Of a stretch of DNA of 64,000 nucleotides, positions 54,935 to 64,000 are shown in pieces. The stretch is taken from the NCBI RefSeq assembly GCF_000400735.1, contig NZ_KE007368.1, forward strand, positions 58,987 through 122,986, given 5' to 3'. Both the position numbers and the translations under genes were made by a program. Position 1 is the stretch's first letter; every line of letters begins with the position of its first letter. Under the pieces are notes generated by a model. The model did not search any database. It was not told the origin of the DNA and worked only from the letters and a program-made list of their open reading frames with translations. This DNA is from Acinetobacter tandoii DSM 14970 = CIP 107469. Lineage in GTDB: Bacteria; Pseudomonadota; Gammaproteobacteria; Pseudomonadales; Moraxellaceae.

Positions 54935-56200
54935 ATGCAAGAGTCGATTGAACAATATATGCAAACGGTAGGACAACAAGCACGCCAAGCTTCACGCGTG
55001 TTAGCAAGCGCTTCTACCCAAACTAAAAACAATGCTTTGTCAGCAATTTACACAGCATTACAGAACAATGAGTCTGCGATTTTAGCGGCCAACCAAATAG
55101 ACATGGATAAAGGCCGTAACAATCAATTAGACAGTGCATTACTTGATCGCTTAGAACTTACCCCCACACGCTTTAAAGCTATGCTACAAGGTCTGAAAGA
55201 TGTCATCAGTCTGGTCGATCCAATCGGTGAAATCACAGATTTAGCCTACCGCCCTACCGGCATTCAAATTGGCAAAATGCGCGTACCGCTGGGTGTGGTC
55301 GGCATGATTTATGAGTCGCGCCCAAACGTGACCTTGGAGGCCGCTTCACTCGCCTTGAAGTCAGGTAATGCCATTATTTTACGTGGTGGTTCTGAAGCAT
55401 TAGAATCGAATAAGGCCATTGCAGCTGCTATTCAGCACGGACTTAAAGCATCAGGTTTGCCTGAAACTTCAGTTCAAGTGATTAATACAACAGATCGTGC
55501 AGCAGTAGGTCATTTGATCACCATGTCGGAATATGTGGATGTGATTGTTCCACGTGGAGGCAAAGGGTTAATCGAACGTATTACCAATGAAGCCCGTATT
55601 CCTGTAATTAAACATTTAGATGGCAACTGCCATGTTTTTGTTGAAGCACAAGCTGATTTACTCAAGGCGCTACCGATTGCACTCAATGCAAAAACTCATC
55701 GCTATGGCGTGTGTAATGCCATGGAAACCCTCTTGGTTGATGAGAACGTTGCCGAAGAGTTTTTACCGCGCATTGCAGAGCTGTATGCAGAGAAAAATGT
55801 TGAACTGCGTGGTTGCGCTGAAACACAACGTATTTTAGGTTCAGGGGTTAAACCTGCGAGTGAAGAAGACTGGTATACCGAATATTTAGGTCCAATTTTG
55901 GCAGTCAAAGTAGTATCAGGAATGGATGAAGCCATTGATCATATTAACAAATATGGTTCACACCATACCGATGCCATCATTACCGAAAACTTCAGCTTGG
56001 CGCGTCAATTCCTTGCTCGTGTTGACTCTAGCTCAGTAATGGTGAATGCCTCTACTCGTTTTGCTGATGGCTTTGAATATGGTCTAGGCGCTGAAATCGG
56101 CATTTCCACCGACAAGATTCATGCGCGTGGCCCAGTCGGTCTGGAAGGTCTGACTTCGCAAAAATGGATTGTGTTAGGCGACGGTCAAATTCGCCAATAA
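54935..56200 (+). CDS. proA: Gamma-glutamyl phosphate reductase
   Basis: Second step of proline synthesis, reducing gamma-glutamyl phosphate to the semialdehyde with NADPH. From ATG 54935 it has 421 residues, the normal ProA length. It shows [46 protein letters not shown] and the catalytic cysteine in [14 protein letters not shown] near residue 260. A TTG at 54878 would add 19 residues not found in the family. The ribosome-binding site is weak. proB is not adjacent, which is common outside enterics. Confidence 0.96.
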   Translation: MQESIEQYMQTVGQQARQASRVLASASTQTKNNALSAIYTALQNNESAILAANQIDMDKGRNNQLDSALLDRLELTPTRFKAMLQGLKDVISLVDPIGEITDLAYRPTGIQIGKMRVPLGVVGMIYESRPNVTLEAASLALKSGNAIILRGGSEALESNKAIAAAIQHGLKASGLPETSVQVINTTDRAAVGHLITMSEYVDVIVPRGGKGLIERITNEARIPVIKHLDGNCHVFVEAQADLLKALPIALNAKTHRYGVCNAMETLLVDENVAEEFLPRIAELYAEKNVELRGCAETQRILGSGVKPASEEDWYTEYLGPILAVKVVSGMDEAIDHINKYGSHHTDAIITENFSLARQFLARVDSSSVMVNASTRFADGFEYGLGAEIGISTDKIHARGPVGLEGLTSQKWIVLGDGQIRQ

Positions 56201-56328
56201 TTCCTCTCTATCTAAAGTATTTTTAAGTGTTCAGTTTCAGCCATGAAGCTGAACACAGCGACTACACTATCTCCACCCTAAATCTTGTAACATGATAAAA
56301 AAATTGAAAAAGATAAAAGGGAAATCGC

Positions 56329-56730
56329 ATGTTTTACTATTTGATCATTTGTACCTTTTTACTAGCATTACTGGTTTCTTTTACGGTAATGAAAATTTTT
56401 TCCAATTCGATTAATGCTATTCTGGCGCGCATTATTCACGATCCAATCCATGAAGCTTGGGCAAAATACACCAAATTTGCCGGTATGGTGGTCGGAACAT
56501 CCTCAGGCATTCGTATTTACGATATGGAAAAATACATCACGCCGCTGACTTATACCGAAAATGACAAAAAAATTGTGATTGAACTGACTCAAGAACGCTG
56601 GGTACTGGAAATTTACCGTACGATCATCGAAACCTTACAAGGTCTGGCTTGGATGATGTTGGTCTTTTTTATGGTGGCATTAATTGCCTATGTCATTGTA
56701 CGCTGGTCAGAAATCAAGTATCAAAACTAA
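56329..56730 (+). CDS. Hypothetical membrane protein
   Basis: A 133-residue protein with two predicted membrane helices (about residues 3-25 and 105-127) bracketing a soluble middle of roughly 80 residues (HDPIHEAWAKYTKF, MEKYITPLTY, IELTQERWVLEIYRTIIETLQ). I recognise no family. The ATG has AGGGAAA upstream at good spacing and the frame is compact. It stands between proA and ackA and is probably monocistronic. Confidence 0.78.
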   Translation: MFYYLIICTFLLALLVSFTVMKIFSNSINAILARIIHDPIHEAWAKYTKFAGMVVGTSSGIRIYDMEKYITPLTYTENDKKIVIELTQERWVLEIYRTIIETLQGLAWMMLVFFMVALIAYVIVRWSEIKYQN

Positions 56731-57033
56731 GCATAAAAACAACACTTAGCTCCTGCTCAAAATTCATTTCTCATGCTAGTGTTAAAGATGTACAACAAGG
56801 AAAATTTAGGTCTGAGCACTATTTCATTAATAAATGAAAACTATCAACCTATAAATTTTATTTATTATTATTTCACTGGTCGATAGTGCTTAAGTCTAAT
56901 CTCCTAAAGTCTATCTAGGACAGAAAATCAACACATGATAAAACATTATTACTGATCTGGATTGCATTGATAAGTACTGCATAAAGATCACTTTAGGGAC
57001 GACTTATTTCAATTAAAATTCGGGTATATAAAC
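56731..57033. other. Gap upstream of ackA
   Basis: About 300 bp, A+T-rich, with one small hairpin (TTTCATT/AATGAAA, 56822-56839) and no supported gene. The ackA-pta promoter must lie here. Confidence 0.4.
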
Positions 57034-58257
57034 GTGTCTACATCAGTATTAGTAATTAACTGCGGTTCATCTTCAATTAAATATGCACTTGTTTCAGAGC
57101 GCCGTGAAGATCGTATTTTTGGTTTGGCAGAAAACTTAGGCTCTGCTGAAGCCCGCATTAAAGGTGTCACTGTTGGTGGCGCACCACTAGAACTGTCTAT
57201 TCCCCATGCTGATCACGAAAAAGCATTAGAAACAATTTTAGAGCGTCTTTCTCACTATAACCCTCAAGCCATTGGTCATCGCGTTGTACATGGTGGTACA
57301 TTGACCAAAGCTGAATTACTCACCCCAGAAATTATTGAACGTATTCGTGAAGCGACGCCGCTTGCACCGCTTCACAACCCTGCACATCTTGTTGGCATAG
57401 ATGCAACGATGCGTTTATTCCCTGAATTGCCACAAGTTGCAGTATTTGATACTGCATTCCACCAAACTATGCCTGCACATGCTTACCGCTATGCAGTGCC
57501 TAAATTTTTATACACTGAACACAATGTTCGTCGCTATGGCTTCCACGGCACTAGCCACGCTTATGTGTCTGAACGTGGTTCAGAGTTGGCTGGTAGCTTA
57601 AAACAAGGCGGTTGGTTGACAGCTCACTTAGGTAACGGTAGCTCGACTTGTGCCATCTGGAATGGTCAAAGTGTTGATACCTCTATGGGGTTAACGCCAC
57701 TCGAAGGTATTGTGATGGGTACCCGTAGTGGTGATGTAGACCCAAGTTTACACAGCTTCTTGGCAGCCAACCTTGGTTGGGATGTCTATAAAATTGACAA
57801 GATGCTAAACAAAGAAAGTGGTTTACTCGGTTTATCTGACAATTTGTCTAACGATATGCGCACCTTGATTGAAGCTTCTGAACAAGGCAATGAAGATGCG
57901 ACTTTGGCTATTGAAGTTTTCTGCTATCGTCTTGCAAAATCTTTAGCTGGACTTAGCTGTGGCTTACCTCGTTTAGATGGTTTATTCTTCACTGGTGGCA
58001 TTGGTGAAAACTCTGCTTACATCCGTGAAAAAACCATGGCTTACTTACCGCACTTCGGTTTTAACTTGAACAAAGAACAAAATAACAACCTCAAACGTGG
58101 TACTGAAGGCCGCATTGATGCAGGGACTGGCCCACAAATTTGGGTGATTCCAACCGATGAAGAAGGTCGTATCGCAAAAGAGACAGCAATTGTTGTCGAC
58201 AATGAGGTTAATCAGACAACTGCAAAAAAGCCTGAATCAACTGCCGCGATTGCTTAA
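57034..58257 (+). CDS. ackA: Acetate kinase
   Basis: Interconverts acetyl phosphate plus ADP with acetate plus ATP. The 407-residue ASKHA-fold kinase shows [15 protein letters not shown] at the N-terminus, [36 protein letters not shown] and FTGGIGENS. Start is GTG 57034. The last 20 residues (after VVDNE) are a variable tail. It is the first gene of ackA-pta, the acetate overflow and assimilation pathway. The next start follows 50 bp on. Confidence 0.95.
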   Translation: MSTSVLVINCGSSSIKYALVSERREDRIFGLAENLGSAEARIKGVTVGGAPLELSIPHADHEKALETILERLSHYNPQAIGHRVVHGGTLTKAELLTPEIIERIREATPLAPLHNPAHLVGIDATMRLFPELPQVAVFDTAFHQTMPAHAYRYAVPKFLYTEHNVRRYGFHGTSHAYVSERGSELAGSLKQGGWLTAHLGNGSSTCAIWNGQSVDTSMGLTPLEGIVMGTRSGDVDPSLHSFLAANLGWDVYKIDKMLNKESGLLGLSDNLSNDMRTLIEASEQGNEDATLAIEVFCYRLAKSLAGLSCGLPRLDGLFFTGGIGENSAYIREKTMAYLPHFGFNLNKEQNNNLKRGTEGRIDAGTGPQIWVIPTDEEGRIAKETAIVVDNEVNQTTAKKPESTAAIA

Positions 58258-58307
58258 GCAATCGCGCCTTGACTGCCTTTCCTTTTTTTAATGAATACAT
58301 AACGACT

Positions 58308-60467
58308 ATGAAAACAATTCTTTTAGTCCCAACTGGTGAAGGCGTTGGCCTAACATCGGCATGTTTAGGTTTAAGTTATGCTTTAGAATGCCAAGGTGTT
58401 AAAGCGGGCTTTCTTAAACCTTTTTCTCAAGAAACTAAAATTGAAGCTGATCGCACCAGTGCACTTTTTCAGCATCTTACCAAAAGTGAAACAGTTGAAC
58501 CTATTCCTTATGCAACCGTCACTCAGCAATTAAACTGTGGCGAAAGTGATGAATTACTAGAAGAAGCCGTTCGTCTACATCGTCAAATTGCAAAAAAACA
58601 TGACATCATTATCGTTGAAGGGTTATTACCAAATGCACGTGATGCTTTTGCCTCTGAACTGAACTCTGCTTTAGCAAAAGCTTTAGATGCAAAAGTCATC
58701 ATCGTGAGTAATGCAGATATTCATAAAGCCTCTGCATCAGCGGAAAAAGTTGAAGCTCAACTACGTCATTTTGGTGGCGCATCAAGTGACCGTACTGCTG
58801 GGGTGCTATTCATGCGCACCAAAGGCTTGCCTGAAGGTTCTGCGCAAATTCCATTAACCTTCGATCCAAGCCTACGCTTAGTAAGTGATACCAACAAATT
58901 TGTAGCAGATATTCAAAAAACTCATGCCCATATTGGTACAGCGCAGTTACCTGTGATTGGTCTGGTACCATTCAGCAACACACTGAGTGTACCGCGCATG
59001 TCTGATTTGGCAGCCAATTTACAAGCTGAATGGATTAGCCAAGGTGAAGCCTTACAACGCCGTGTTCTACACAGCAGCCTGATTGCAGCCAATATTGAAC
59101 ACGAACTGGATAAGTTTGTTGCAGGCGAATTAATTATTAGTGCTTCAGACCGTATTGATGTTTTGCTGGCAAGTGGCTTAGCCAGCAGTAATGGAACGCC
59201 GCTTGCAGGTCTATTATTGACTGAACATCATGCACCTAATAGCCAAATTCTAGATTTCTGCCAAGCTGCAATTAAACAAGGCTTACCGATCTTACACACT
59301 TCACTCAGTACGTTTGAAACAGCGCAAAGCTTAATGAACTTAAGCAATGAAATTCCAGTGGATGACACTGAGCGTGCAGAGCAAGTCACCCGCTTTGTCT
59401 CAAGTCATATTAATGAAGAATGGCTAGCTCAGCTCCTGAAGGGTGCTTATAATCCACGTCTGTCTCCTTCTGCTTTCCGCCATGAACTGGTCCAAAAATC
59501 TATTCATGCCAAAAAGCGTATTGTGTTACCTGAAGGTGATGAACCACGTACGATTCAAGCCGCTGCAATCTGCCAATCACGTGGCATTGCCCATTGTATT
59601 CTTTTGGCTAAACCAGAAGCTGTGGTTGAGGTCGCGAAAGCACGTAATATTGAATTACCATTTGACCTAGAAATTATTGATCCAGACCTGATTCGTGAAA
59701 ACTATGTCGCACCTATGGTCGAGGCACGTAAAGGCAAAATCAACGAATTACAAGCCCGTGAACAACTACAAGACACCGTGGTTTTAGGCACGATGATGTT
59801 AGCACTCGATCAAGTCGATGGTTTGGTTTCTGGTGCAGTACATACCACAGCCAATACAGTTCGCCCTGCATTCCAGTTGATCAAAACTGCACCTGAATAC
59901 TCTTTAGTTTCTTCAGTGTTCTTTATGCTGTTACCTGATGAAGTCTACGTATACGGTGACTGTGCAATTAATCCAGATCCAGATGCAGAACAACTGGCGG
60001 AAATTGCCATTCAATCAGCAGACTCGGCAAAAGCATTTGGTATTGACCCACGTATTGCCATGATTTCCTACTCTACTGGAACTTCAGGTGCAGGTGCAGA
60101 TGTCGAGAAAGTTGCCCAAGCAACTGCCATCGCAAAACAACGCCGTCCTGACTTACTGATTGACGGTCCTTTACAATACGATGCTGCATCTGTTGAAAGT
60201 GTTGGTCGCTCGAAAGCACCTGAATCTAAAGTTGCGGGCCGTGCCAATGTATTTATTTTTCCAGATTTAAATACAGGCAACACCACTTATAAAGCGGTAC
60301 AACGTTCTGCCAATGTTGTAAGCGTCGGGCCAATGCTGCAAGGTTTGAACAAACCTGTGAATGACTTGTCCCGTGGTGCGTTGGTGGATGATATTGTGTT
60401 CACAATTGCACTGACTGCGATTCAAGCCGAACAACAAGTTGAAGCCAAAGCCAGCAAAGCTTCTTAA
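58308..60467 (+). CDS. pta: Phosphate acetyltransferase
   Basis: Interconverts acetyl-CoA and acetyl phosphate. The 719 residues are the long form: an N-terminal P-loop-like dethiobiotin-synthetase-type domain (TILLVPTGEGVGLTSACLG), a middle DRTGG domain, and a C-terminal catalytic PTA domain from about 400 (RIVLPEGDEPRTIQAA; VDGLVSGAVHTTANTVRPA; AMISYSTGTSGAGADVEKV; GRANVFIFPDLNTGN). An upstream codon at 58269 would extend by 13 residues in the ackA-pta gap; ATG 58308 fits the family N-terminus. It is co-transcribed with ackA. Confidence 0.95.
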   Translation: MKTILLVPTGEGVGLTSACLGLSYALECQGVKAGFLKPFSQETKIEADRTSALFQHLTKSETVEPIPYATVTQQLNCGESDELLEEAVRLHRQIAKKHDIIIVEGLLPNARDAFASELNSALAKALDAKVIIVSNADIHKASASAEKVEAQLRHFGGASSDRTAGVLFMRTKGLPEGSAQIPLTFDPSLRLVSDTNKFVADIQKTHAHIGTAQLPVIGLVPFSNTLSVPRMSDLAANLQAEWISQGEALQRRVLHSSLIAANIEHELDKFVAGELIISASDRIDVLLASGLASSNGTPLAGLLLTEHHAPNSQILDFCQAAIKQGLPILHTSLSTFETAQSLMNLSNEIPVDDTERAEQVTRFVSSHINEEWLAQLLKGAYNPRLSPSAFRHELVQKSIHAKKRIVLPEGDEPRTIQAAAICQSRGIAHCILLAKPEAVVEVAKARNIELPFDLEIIDPDLIRENYVAPMVEARKGKINELQAREQLQDTVVLGTMMLALDQVDGLVSGAVHTTANTVRPAFQLIKTAPEYSLVSSVFFMLLPDEVYVYGDCAINPDPDAEQLAEIAIQSADSAKAFGIDPRIAMISYSTGTSGAGADVEKVAQATAIAKQRRPDLLIDGPLQYDAASVESVGRSKAPESKVAGRANVFIFPDLNTGNTTYKAVQRSANVVSVGPMLQGLNKPVNDLSRGALVDDIVFTIALTAIQAEQQVEAKASKAS

Positions 60468-60487
60468 ACAATTTTCCAGTTTTCCAG

Positions 60488-60514
60488 ACCACTCTTTCGA
60501 GAGTGGTTTTTTTT
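60488..60514 (+). terminator. Intrinsic terminator of ackA-pta
   Basis: ACCACTC and GAGTGGT form a 7-bp stem around TTTCGA followed by seven T. Confidence 0.9.
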
Positions 60515-60549
60515 GCTTTATAGACAACTGAATATCTGATCAAAGAACA

Positions 60550-61131
60550 TCAAGCTTTCTTTTTCAGGATTAAAGCGTAGAAATGCCAGAATTTCAGAGT
60601 TCCATTTGCCAAGGGCTTATAGCCTTTCAGCTCATCCATCCATAAAATCTCAAATTCTTTTGAAAACTTCTGTTCAAGCTGTCGACGCTCAAAACCAGCA
60701 AATTGTGTAGATTCTTGTACTACCCAAGTATCGTCCTTTCCCAACACTTGAAGTAAAAATATTCCCTCTGGGAATAATGCATTCGAAATTTTTTCTAAAA
60801 CATAGTCCACCCTATGTGGAGCACAGAAAAACAAGCTAAATAAAGCAATAATTAAACTCGCTCTAGGAAATTCATAGCTTTCAAAACGGTCAAGGGCAAA
60901 AATAAAATTATTATGCTCTGCAAATTTTTGAAGACAGATATCCCTTGCCTGAACAGATGGATCAAAGGCGTGCACTATAAAATTCTGCTGGAGCAGAAAT
61001 GTGGATTCATTTCCCGCACTACATCCACAATCGATCGCTATTTTGGGGAGATCATCAAAATAACTCAATGCTTTGTCTAAAATAGGGCGATGCGGTAAGT
61101 TTTGAGTCAGCTCAGCAAAAGAAGTATCCAT
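60550..61131 (-). CDS. Class I SAM-dependent methyltransferase
   Basis: A 193-residue small methyltransferase. Motif I is AIDCGCSAGNESTFLL near residue 32 and motif II VHAFDPSVQAR near 54; the catalytic-side strand is LIIALFSLFFCAP near 93. The N-terminus LPHRPILDKAL and the overall layout resemble TehB-like small-molecule methyltransferases, but the substrate is unknown. The gene is separated from the next one by about 150 bp and is convergent with pta. Confidence 0.82.
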   Translation of the reverse strand: MDTSFAELTQNLPHRPILDKALSYFDDLPKIAIDCGCSAGNESTFLLQQNFIVHAFDPSVQARDICLQKFAEHNNFIFALDRFESYEFPRASLIIALFSLFFCAPHRVDYVLEKISNALFPEGIFLLQVLGKDDTWVVQESTQFAGFERRQLEQKFSKEFEILWMDELKGYKPLANGTLKFWHFYALILKKKA

Positions 61132-61284
61132 ATATTCTTATTTATTATTAAAATTACCAAAACAGGATAATACAACTTTCATGCCATAATCAGATTTCAT
61201 CTTCTCAATTAAGAGAGTGGAAATTTCCGTAAAAACTCATATTGGATACCCAATACATCCAAGTTAATTCTTCAAAAAAATCTC

Positions 61285-61899
61285 CTATTGGCTCCCCTTT
61301 TGTGCCAACCACACTGTATGTCCTGTACATTCAGGATCTTCTACCACCATATTCAGCACATCAAAGCCATATTGAGCCAATAAATGACGATATTCTTCTG
61401 GGGCTAAACTGGCATGATATAAAGGCTCTCCAAACAGCTCTCCGATTGCCTCTCCATGTGCAGGACCGCTAGTAAACATCAATATTGTTCCCTGTTTGGC
61501 ATGTCGTGCAAATTGCGCAAACATCTGCCGTTGATCGTCTTGCGTCAAATGAAAAAAGCTGTCCCACGCCAAAATTGCATCAAATTTTTGCGCTAAATTA
61601 AATTGCCGCATATCCGCCTGAAGCCACATTTGTTCAGGAAAGTTTGCTCGTGCCATTTGTAACATTAGCTCGGAACTATCTACCCCAGTAATTGCGCAAC
61701 CCTGTTCAATTAAATAAGTAGCAAGCGGTTTCCCCGACCCACAGCCTAAATCCAGAACATTTGCTTGATCTGGCAGCAAAGCCAACATGCGATCTAACCA
61801 GACTTTTTCAAATAACCATTCTCCACGCAATGCCACCCATTCGCGGGCGTATTTCCGATAAAGCTCAATAATATTTTTTGATAAATGATTGTTTGGCAT
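61285..61899 (-). CDS. Class I SAM-dependent methyltransferase
   Basis: A 204-residue methyltransferase with a textbook motif I (VLDLGCGSGKPLATYL near residue 48), motif II (ITGVDSSELML), motif III (WLQADMRQF) and FDAILAWDSFFHLT as motif IV. It is not clearly related to the adjacent methyltransferase beyond the fold. The C-terminus CTGHTVWLAQK is typical of small bacterial members. ATG 61899 is preferred over a GTG one codon upstream. No substrate can be assigned. Confidence 0.85.
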   Translation of the reverse strand: MPNNHLSKNIIELYRKYAREWVALRGEWLFEKVWLDRMLALLPDQANVLDLGCGSGKPLATYLIEQGCAITGVDSSELMLQMARANFPEQMWLQADMRQFNLAQKFDAILAWDSFFHLTQDDQRQMFAQFARHAKQGTILMFTSGPAHGEAIGELFGEPLYHASLAPEEYRHLLAQYGFDVLNMVVEDPECTGHTVWLAQKGSQ

Positions 61900-61956
61900 C
61901 ACGTTTCTTATTTATGTTAAAGACATGAATGATCTGCTTTGTGGTCTACCCAAAAC

Positions 61957-62862
61957 TCAGCTTTGTTTTGAAAGTTGTATACTCTTTGACTGTGGCATTT
62001 TAACAAAGAAAATTGCGTTACCACATAAAATTAGCACCACCCCAATCATTGCATTCCAATGCCATTGATAACTTTCCCACACTGTTGAAATCACTAAAGC
62101 CACCAACGGAAATAACAAAGTACTATAGGCTGCTTTGCCCGAACCAATACGCCCCACCAAATAGAAATAAGCAGTAAAACCAATCACTGAACCAAAAATT
62201 GCTAAATAAATTAAAGCCGAAATTGCACTTAAAGGCATTGTTGGGAAAAAGTCGTCCTGTTGTACACATGAAATCAATGCCATTAAAAAAGCACCATAGA
62301 ACATACCGTAAGCATTGGTCGTAAAAATATCCAATCCATTTTTCTGATGGCGTGTACTAATCATATTACCCAGCGAGAAGCCATAGGTTCCGATCATACA
62401 CAGTGATATCCCAAGTAAGGTTTGACTGTTTAATGTAGTGCCAATCACATCCTGCCAAAACAAAGCAACAATCCCGAGCACTCCAAGTAAAGCCGCAGGA
62501 TAGAATCGAGACGGAATTTGCTGTGCAAAGAACAGTTTGGCATTCAAGGTATTAAAAATGACTGCCATGGAGAAAATCACTGCTTCTAAACCACTACTCA
62601 CATATTGCACTGCATAATACAAACAAACAAAGTTAAAACCAAAAATACAGCAGGCCTGTAACATGCAAAATAGATGATCTTTCACTGTCAGTTTTTGCAA
62701 TTTACGCCAAAAGGCAATAAAAGCAAACAAGACAATTGCTGAAATAAAAAAACGCCAGAACACCGCCACATTGGCAGATATACCGCTTTGTTGTTGCAGG
62801 CTAATGGCAATCCATGTTGTGCCCCAAATTACCACAACCAAAGCATATAACAGCGCATTCAT
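61957..62862 (-). CDS. EamA-family (DMT) transporter
   Basis: A 301-residue inner-membrane protein with ten predicted helices and the two EamA repeats of the drug/metabolite transporter superfamily (first repeat about 5-130, second about 145-280). The opening VVVIWGTTWIAISLQQQSG is the family N-terminus, and GSVIGFTAYFYLVGRIGSGKAA is the second-repeat signature (positions about 223-244). It probably exports a small metabolite such as an amino acid. A divergent AraC-type regulator lies 180 bp away and is the likely controller. Confidence 0.9.
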   Translation of the reverse strand: MNALLYALVVVIWGTTWIAISLQQQSGISANVAVFWRFFISAIVLFAFIAFWRKLQKLTVKDHLFCMLQACCIFGFNFVCLYYAVQYVSSGLEAVIFSMAVIFNTLNAKLFFAQQIPSRFYPAALLGVLGIVALFWQDVIGTTLNSQTLLGISLCMIGTYGFSLGNMISTRHQKNGLDIFTTNAYGMFYGAFLMALISCVQQDDFFPTMPLSAISALIYLAIFGSVIGFTAYFYLVGRIGSGKAAYSTLLFPLVALVISTVWESYQWHWNAMIGVVLILCGNAIFFVKMPQSKSIQLSKQS

Positions 62863-63043
62863 TCAATTTCAACCCAAGCTAATGATCTTAAGCACATTAT
62901 CTCGAAACAAAGACACTCAATACTTGCAGCTTCTTGCGGTCACTATCATCAACTTGTGATTTTTTTACCGAATTTTGCCTACGGATGACAAGACCGAATA
63001 GAAGTCCTACACTAGTTACTCAATTTGGCACTGCGTGTAGAAG

Positions 63044-63949
63044 ATGAAATATCAGATTCTAGATCAATTACAGCAACACAAAGCCCAACTTCTCGACTCA
63101 GTAGAATTGGGTTCAGGCATGCAGCTCGCCATGTGGCAAAATAACCAAGACTGCGTACAAGTCTGTAGCAATCACCACACTTTAAGTATGTACATTCAGG
63201 GTGGATATCACAGTTATCAAAAGACCGCACACGGCTGGCAGAATGGTGGTGGCCCCGACCATATGTGCCTATTGCCACAAGACTTTGAATCTACTTGGGA
63301 TCTACGTGATCCACTGACCTTCGTACATTTGTACTACACTGAACAACACTTAAAACGTGTAGCAGAACAAGTCTGGGACCGTGAACCAAGCCAAATACAG
63401 TTAAATCCACAAAGTTTTGTCGCCGATCCACAAATTGCGATGATTTATCGACACTTTTTACTCAATAGTGCCTGGCAAAACCGTGAAAACCATTTGCAGA
63501 TGAGTACTGCCACCACGCTACTGCTTAACCATTTAATTAAAAATTATAGTCATACTGAGTGGCAAGCTCCTGAAGTCAAAGGGGGCCTATCACCTTATAT
63601 CCTTAAACAACTTTTACAATGGATTGATCAGCATCTACATTTAAGTTTAACCCTGTCCGATTTAGCAGAACAAACCCAGCTCAGTGAGTATCACTTTGCG
63701 CATATGTTTAAACAGTCCATGCATATGCCACCGCATCAATATGTGATGCTACGAAGACTGGAATTGGCACATCAGACATTACAAACCACCACTGCCACGA
63801 TCACAGAAGTTTCTACGCAATATGGATTTAGTTCCAGCAGCCATTTTAGTCATCGTTTTAAAAACCACTTTGGCTATTCGCCTTCGCAAATGCTGAAAAT
63901 GGGAAAAACCTCGTCTTTAAAAGAGACATTTGAAGATTTGAAGATTTGA
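63044..63949 (+). CDS. AraC-family transcriptional regulator
   Basis: A 301-residue regulator. The N-terminal half (about 1-165) is a cupin-like effector domain (MWQNNQDCVQVCSNHHTLSM; QDFESTWDLRDPLTFVHLYY, quoted as landmarks), and the C-terminal 100 residues are the AraC double helix-turn-helix: LTLSDLAEQTQLSEYHFAHMF, then ITEVSTQYGFSSSSHFSHRFK and GYSPSQM. It is divergent from the EamA transporter, a classic regulator-target arrangement. The last six codons and the stop lie inside an octanucleotide tandem repeat. Confidence 0.9.
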   Translation: MKYQILDQLQQHKAQLLDSVELGSGMQLAMWQNNQDCVQVCSNHHTLSMYIQGGYHSYQKTAHGWQNGGGPDHMCLLPQDFESTWDLRDPLTFVHLYYTEQHLKRVAEQVWDREPSQIQLNPQSFVADPQIAMIYRHFLLNSAWQNRENHLQMSTATTLLLNHLIKNYSHTEWQAPEVKGGLSPYILKQLLQWIDQHLHLSLTLSDLAEQTQLSEYHFAHMFKQSMHMPPHQYVMLRRLELAHQTLQTTTATITEVSTQYGFSSSSHFSHRFKNHFGYSPSQMLKMGKTSSLKETFEDLKI

Positions 63950-64000
63950 AGATTTGAAGATTTGAAGATTTGAAGATTTGAAGATTTGAAGATTTGAAGA
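63929..64000 (+). repeat. Octanucleotide tandem repeat (TTTGAAGA)n
   Basis: Nine exact copies of TTTGAAGA run from 63929 to the window edge without any mismatch and may continue beyond. The stop codon of the AraC-type gene (63947-63949) falls in the third copy. Confidence 0.95.

Noticed and set aside
63929..64000. Octamer run considered as a CRISPR or binding-site array
   Set aside because: There are no spacers between units, so it is a simple tandem repeat.

Overview
The window reads as a single stretch of chromosome from an Acinetobacter species. The DNA is A+T-rich (about 40% G+C by eye). The strongest marker is the aspS ... ilvE-glnE arrangement with glycosyltransferase genes between, which is the known position of the lipooligosaccharide outer-core (OC) locus in Acinetobacter. 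A BaeSR two-component pair, a GtrOC1/ELM1-type glycosyltransferase and a ZnuD-like receptor fit the same genus. The species cannot be fixed from this sequence. I found no rRNA, tRNA, CRISPR array, insertion sequence or prophage.

Layout. 0.1-3 kb: a DUF1543 gene, a cluster of repeat-like stem-loops, and trpF-trpB. 3.1-5.9 kb: a B12 module (promoter, cobalamin riboswitch, BtuB receptor, PduO-type adenosyltransferase). 6-12.6 kb: a glycerophosphodiesterase, an acyl desaturase, SelO, a YjbR-like protein and an aromatic amino-acid permease. In the gap before the permease, on the minus strand, lies a strong candidate for a CsrA/RsmA-sequestering small RNA with a GacA-type upstream box. 12.7-15.9 kb: baeSR and a divergent duplicated-domain lipoprotein. 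16-20 kb: two paralogous acyl-CoA dehydrogenases. 20-26.4 kb: PsiE, an RcnB-like secreted protein, a phospholipase D-like protein, a zinc receptor with a Zur-box-like palindrome, and a DUF4184 membrane protein.

26.4-40.1 kb is the OC region. From the left (+): aspS, an LpxL/HtrB acyltransferase, a small membrane protein, a CgeB-like glycosyltransferase and a family 2 glycosyltransferase. From the right (-): glnE, ilvE, a GtrOC1-like transferase, a polysaccharide deacetylase, a family 4 glycosyltransferase, a second ELM1-type transferase and rmlBDAC (rfbBDAC) for dTDP-L-rhamnose. The two arms meet at a perfect 17-bp terminator palindrome. Together they should build and decorate the LOS core, probably with rhamnose.

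43-54.6 kb carries signalling and envelope genes: a GAF-type histidine kinase, a membrane diguanylate cyclase, an MHYT-GGDEF-EAL protein, the Prc protease, NagZ, a methyltransferase, and an alpha/beta hydrolase that appears fused to a PilZ domain. 54.9-64 kb: proA, a small membrane protein, ackA-pta, two small methyltransferases, and an EamA exporter divergent from an AraC-type regulator. The stop codon of that regulator lies inside an octanucleotide tandem repeat that runs off the window edge.
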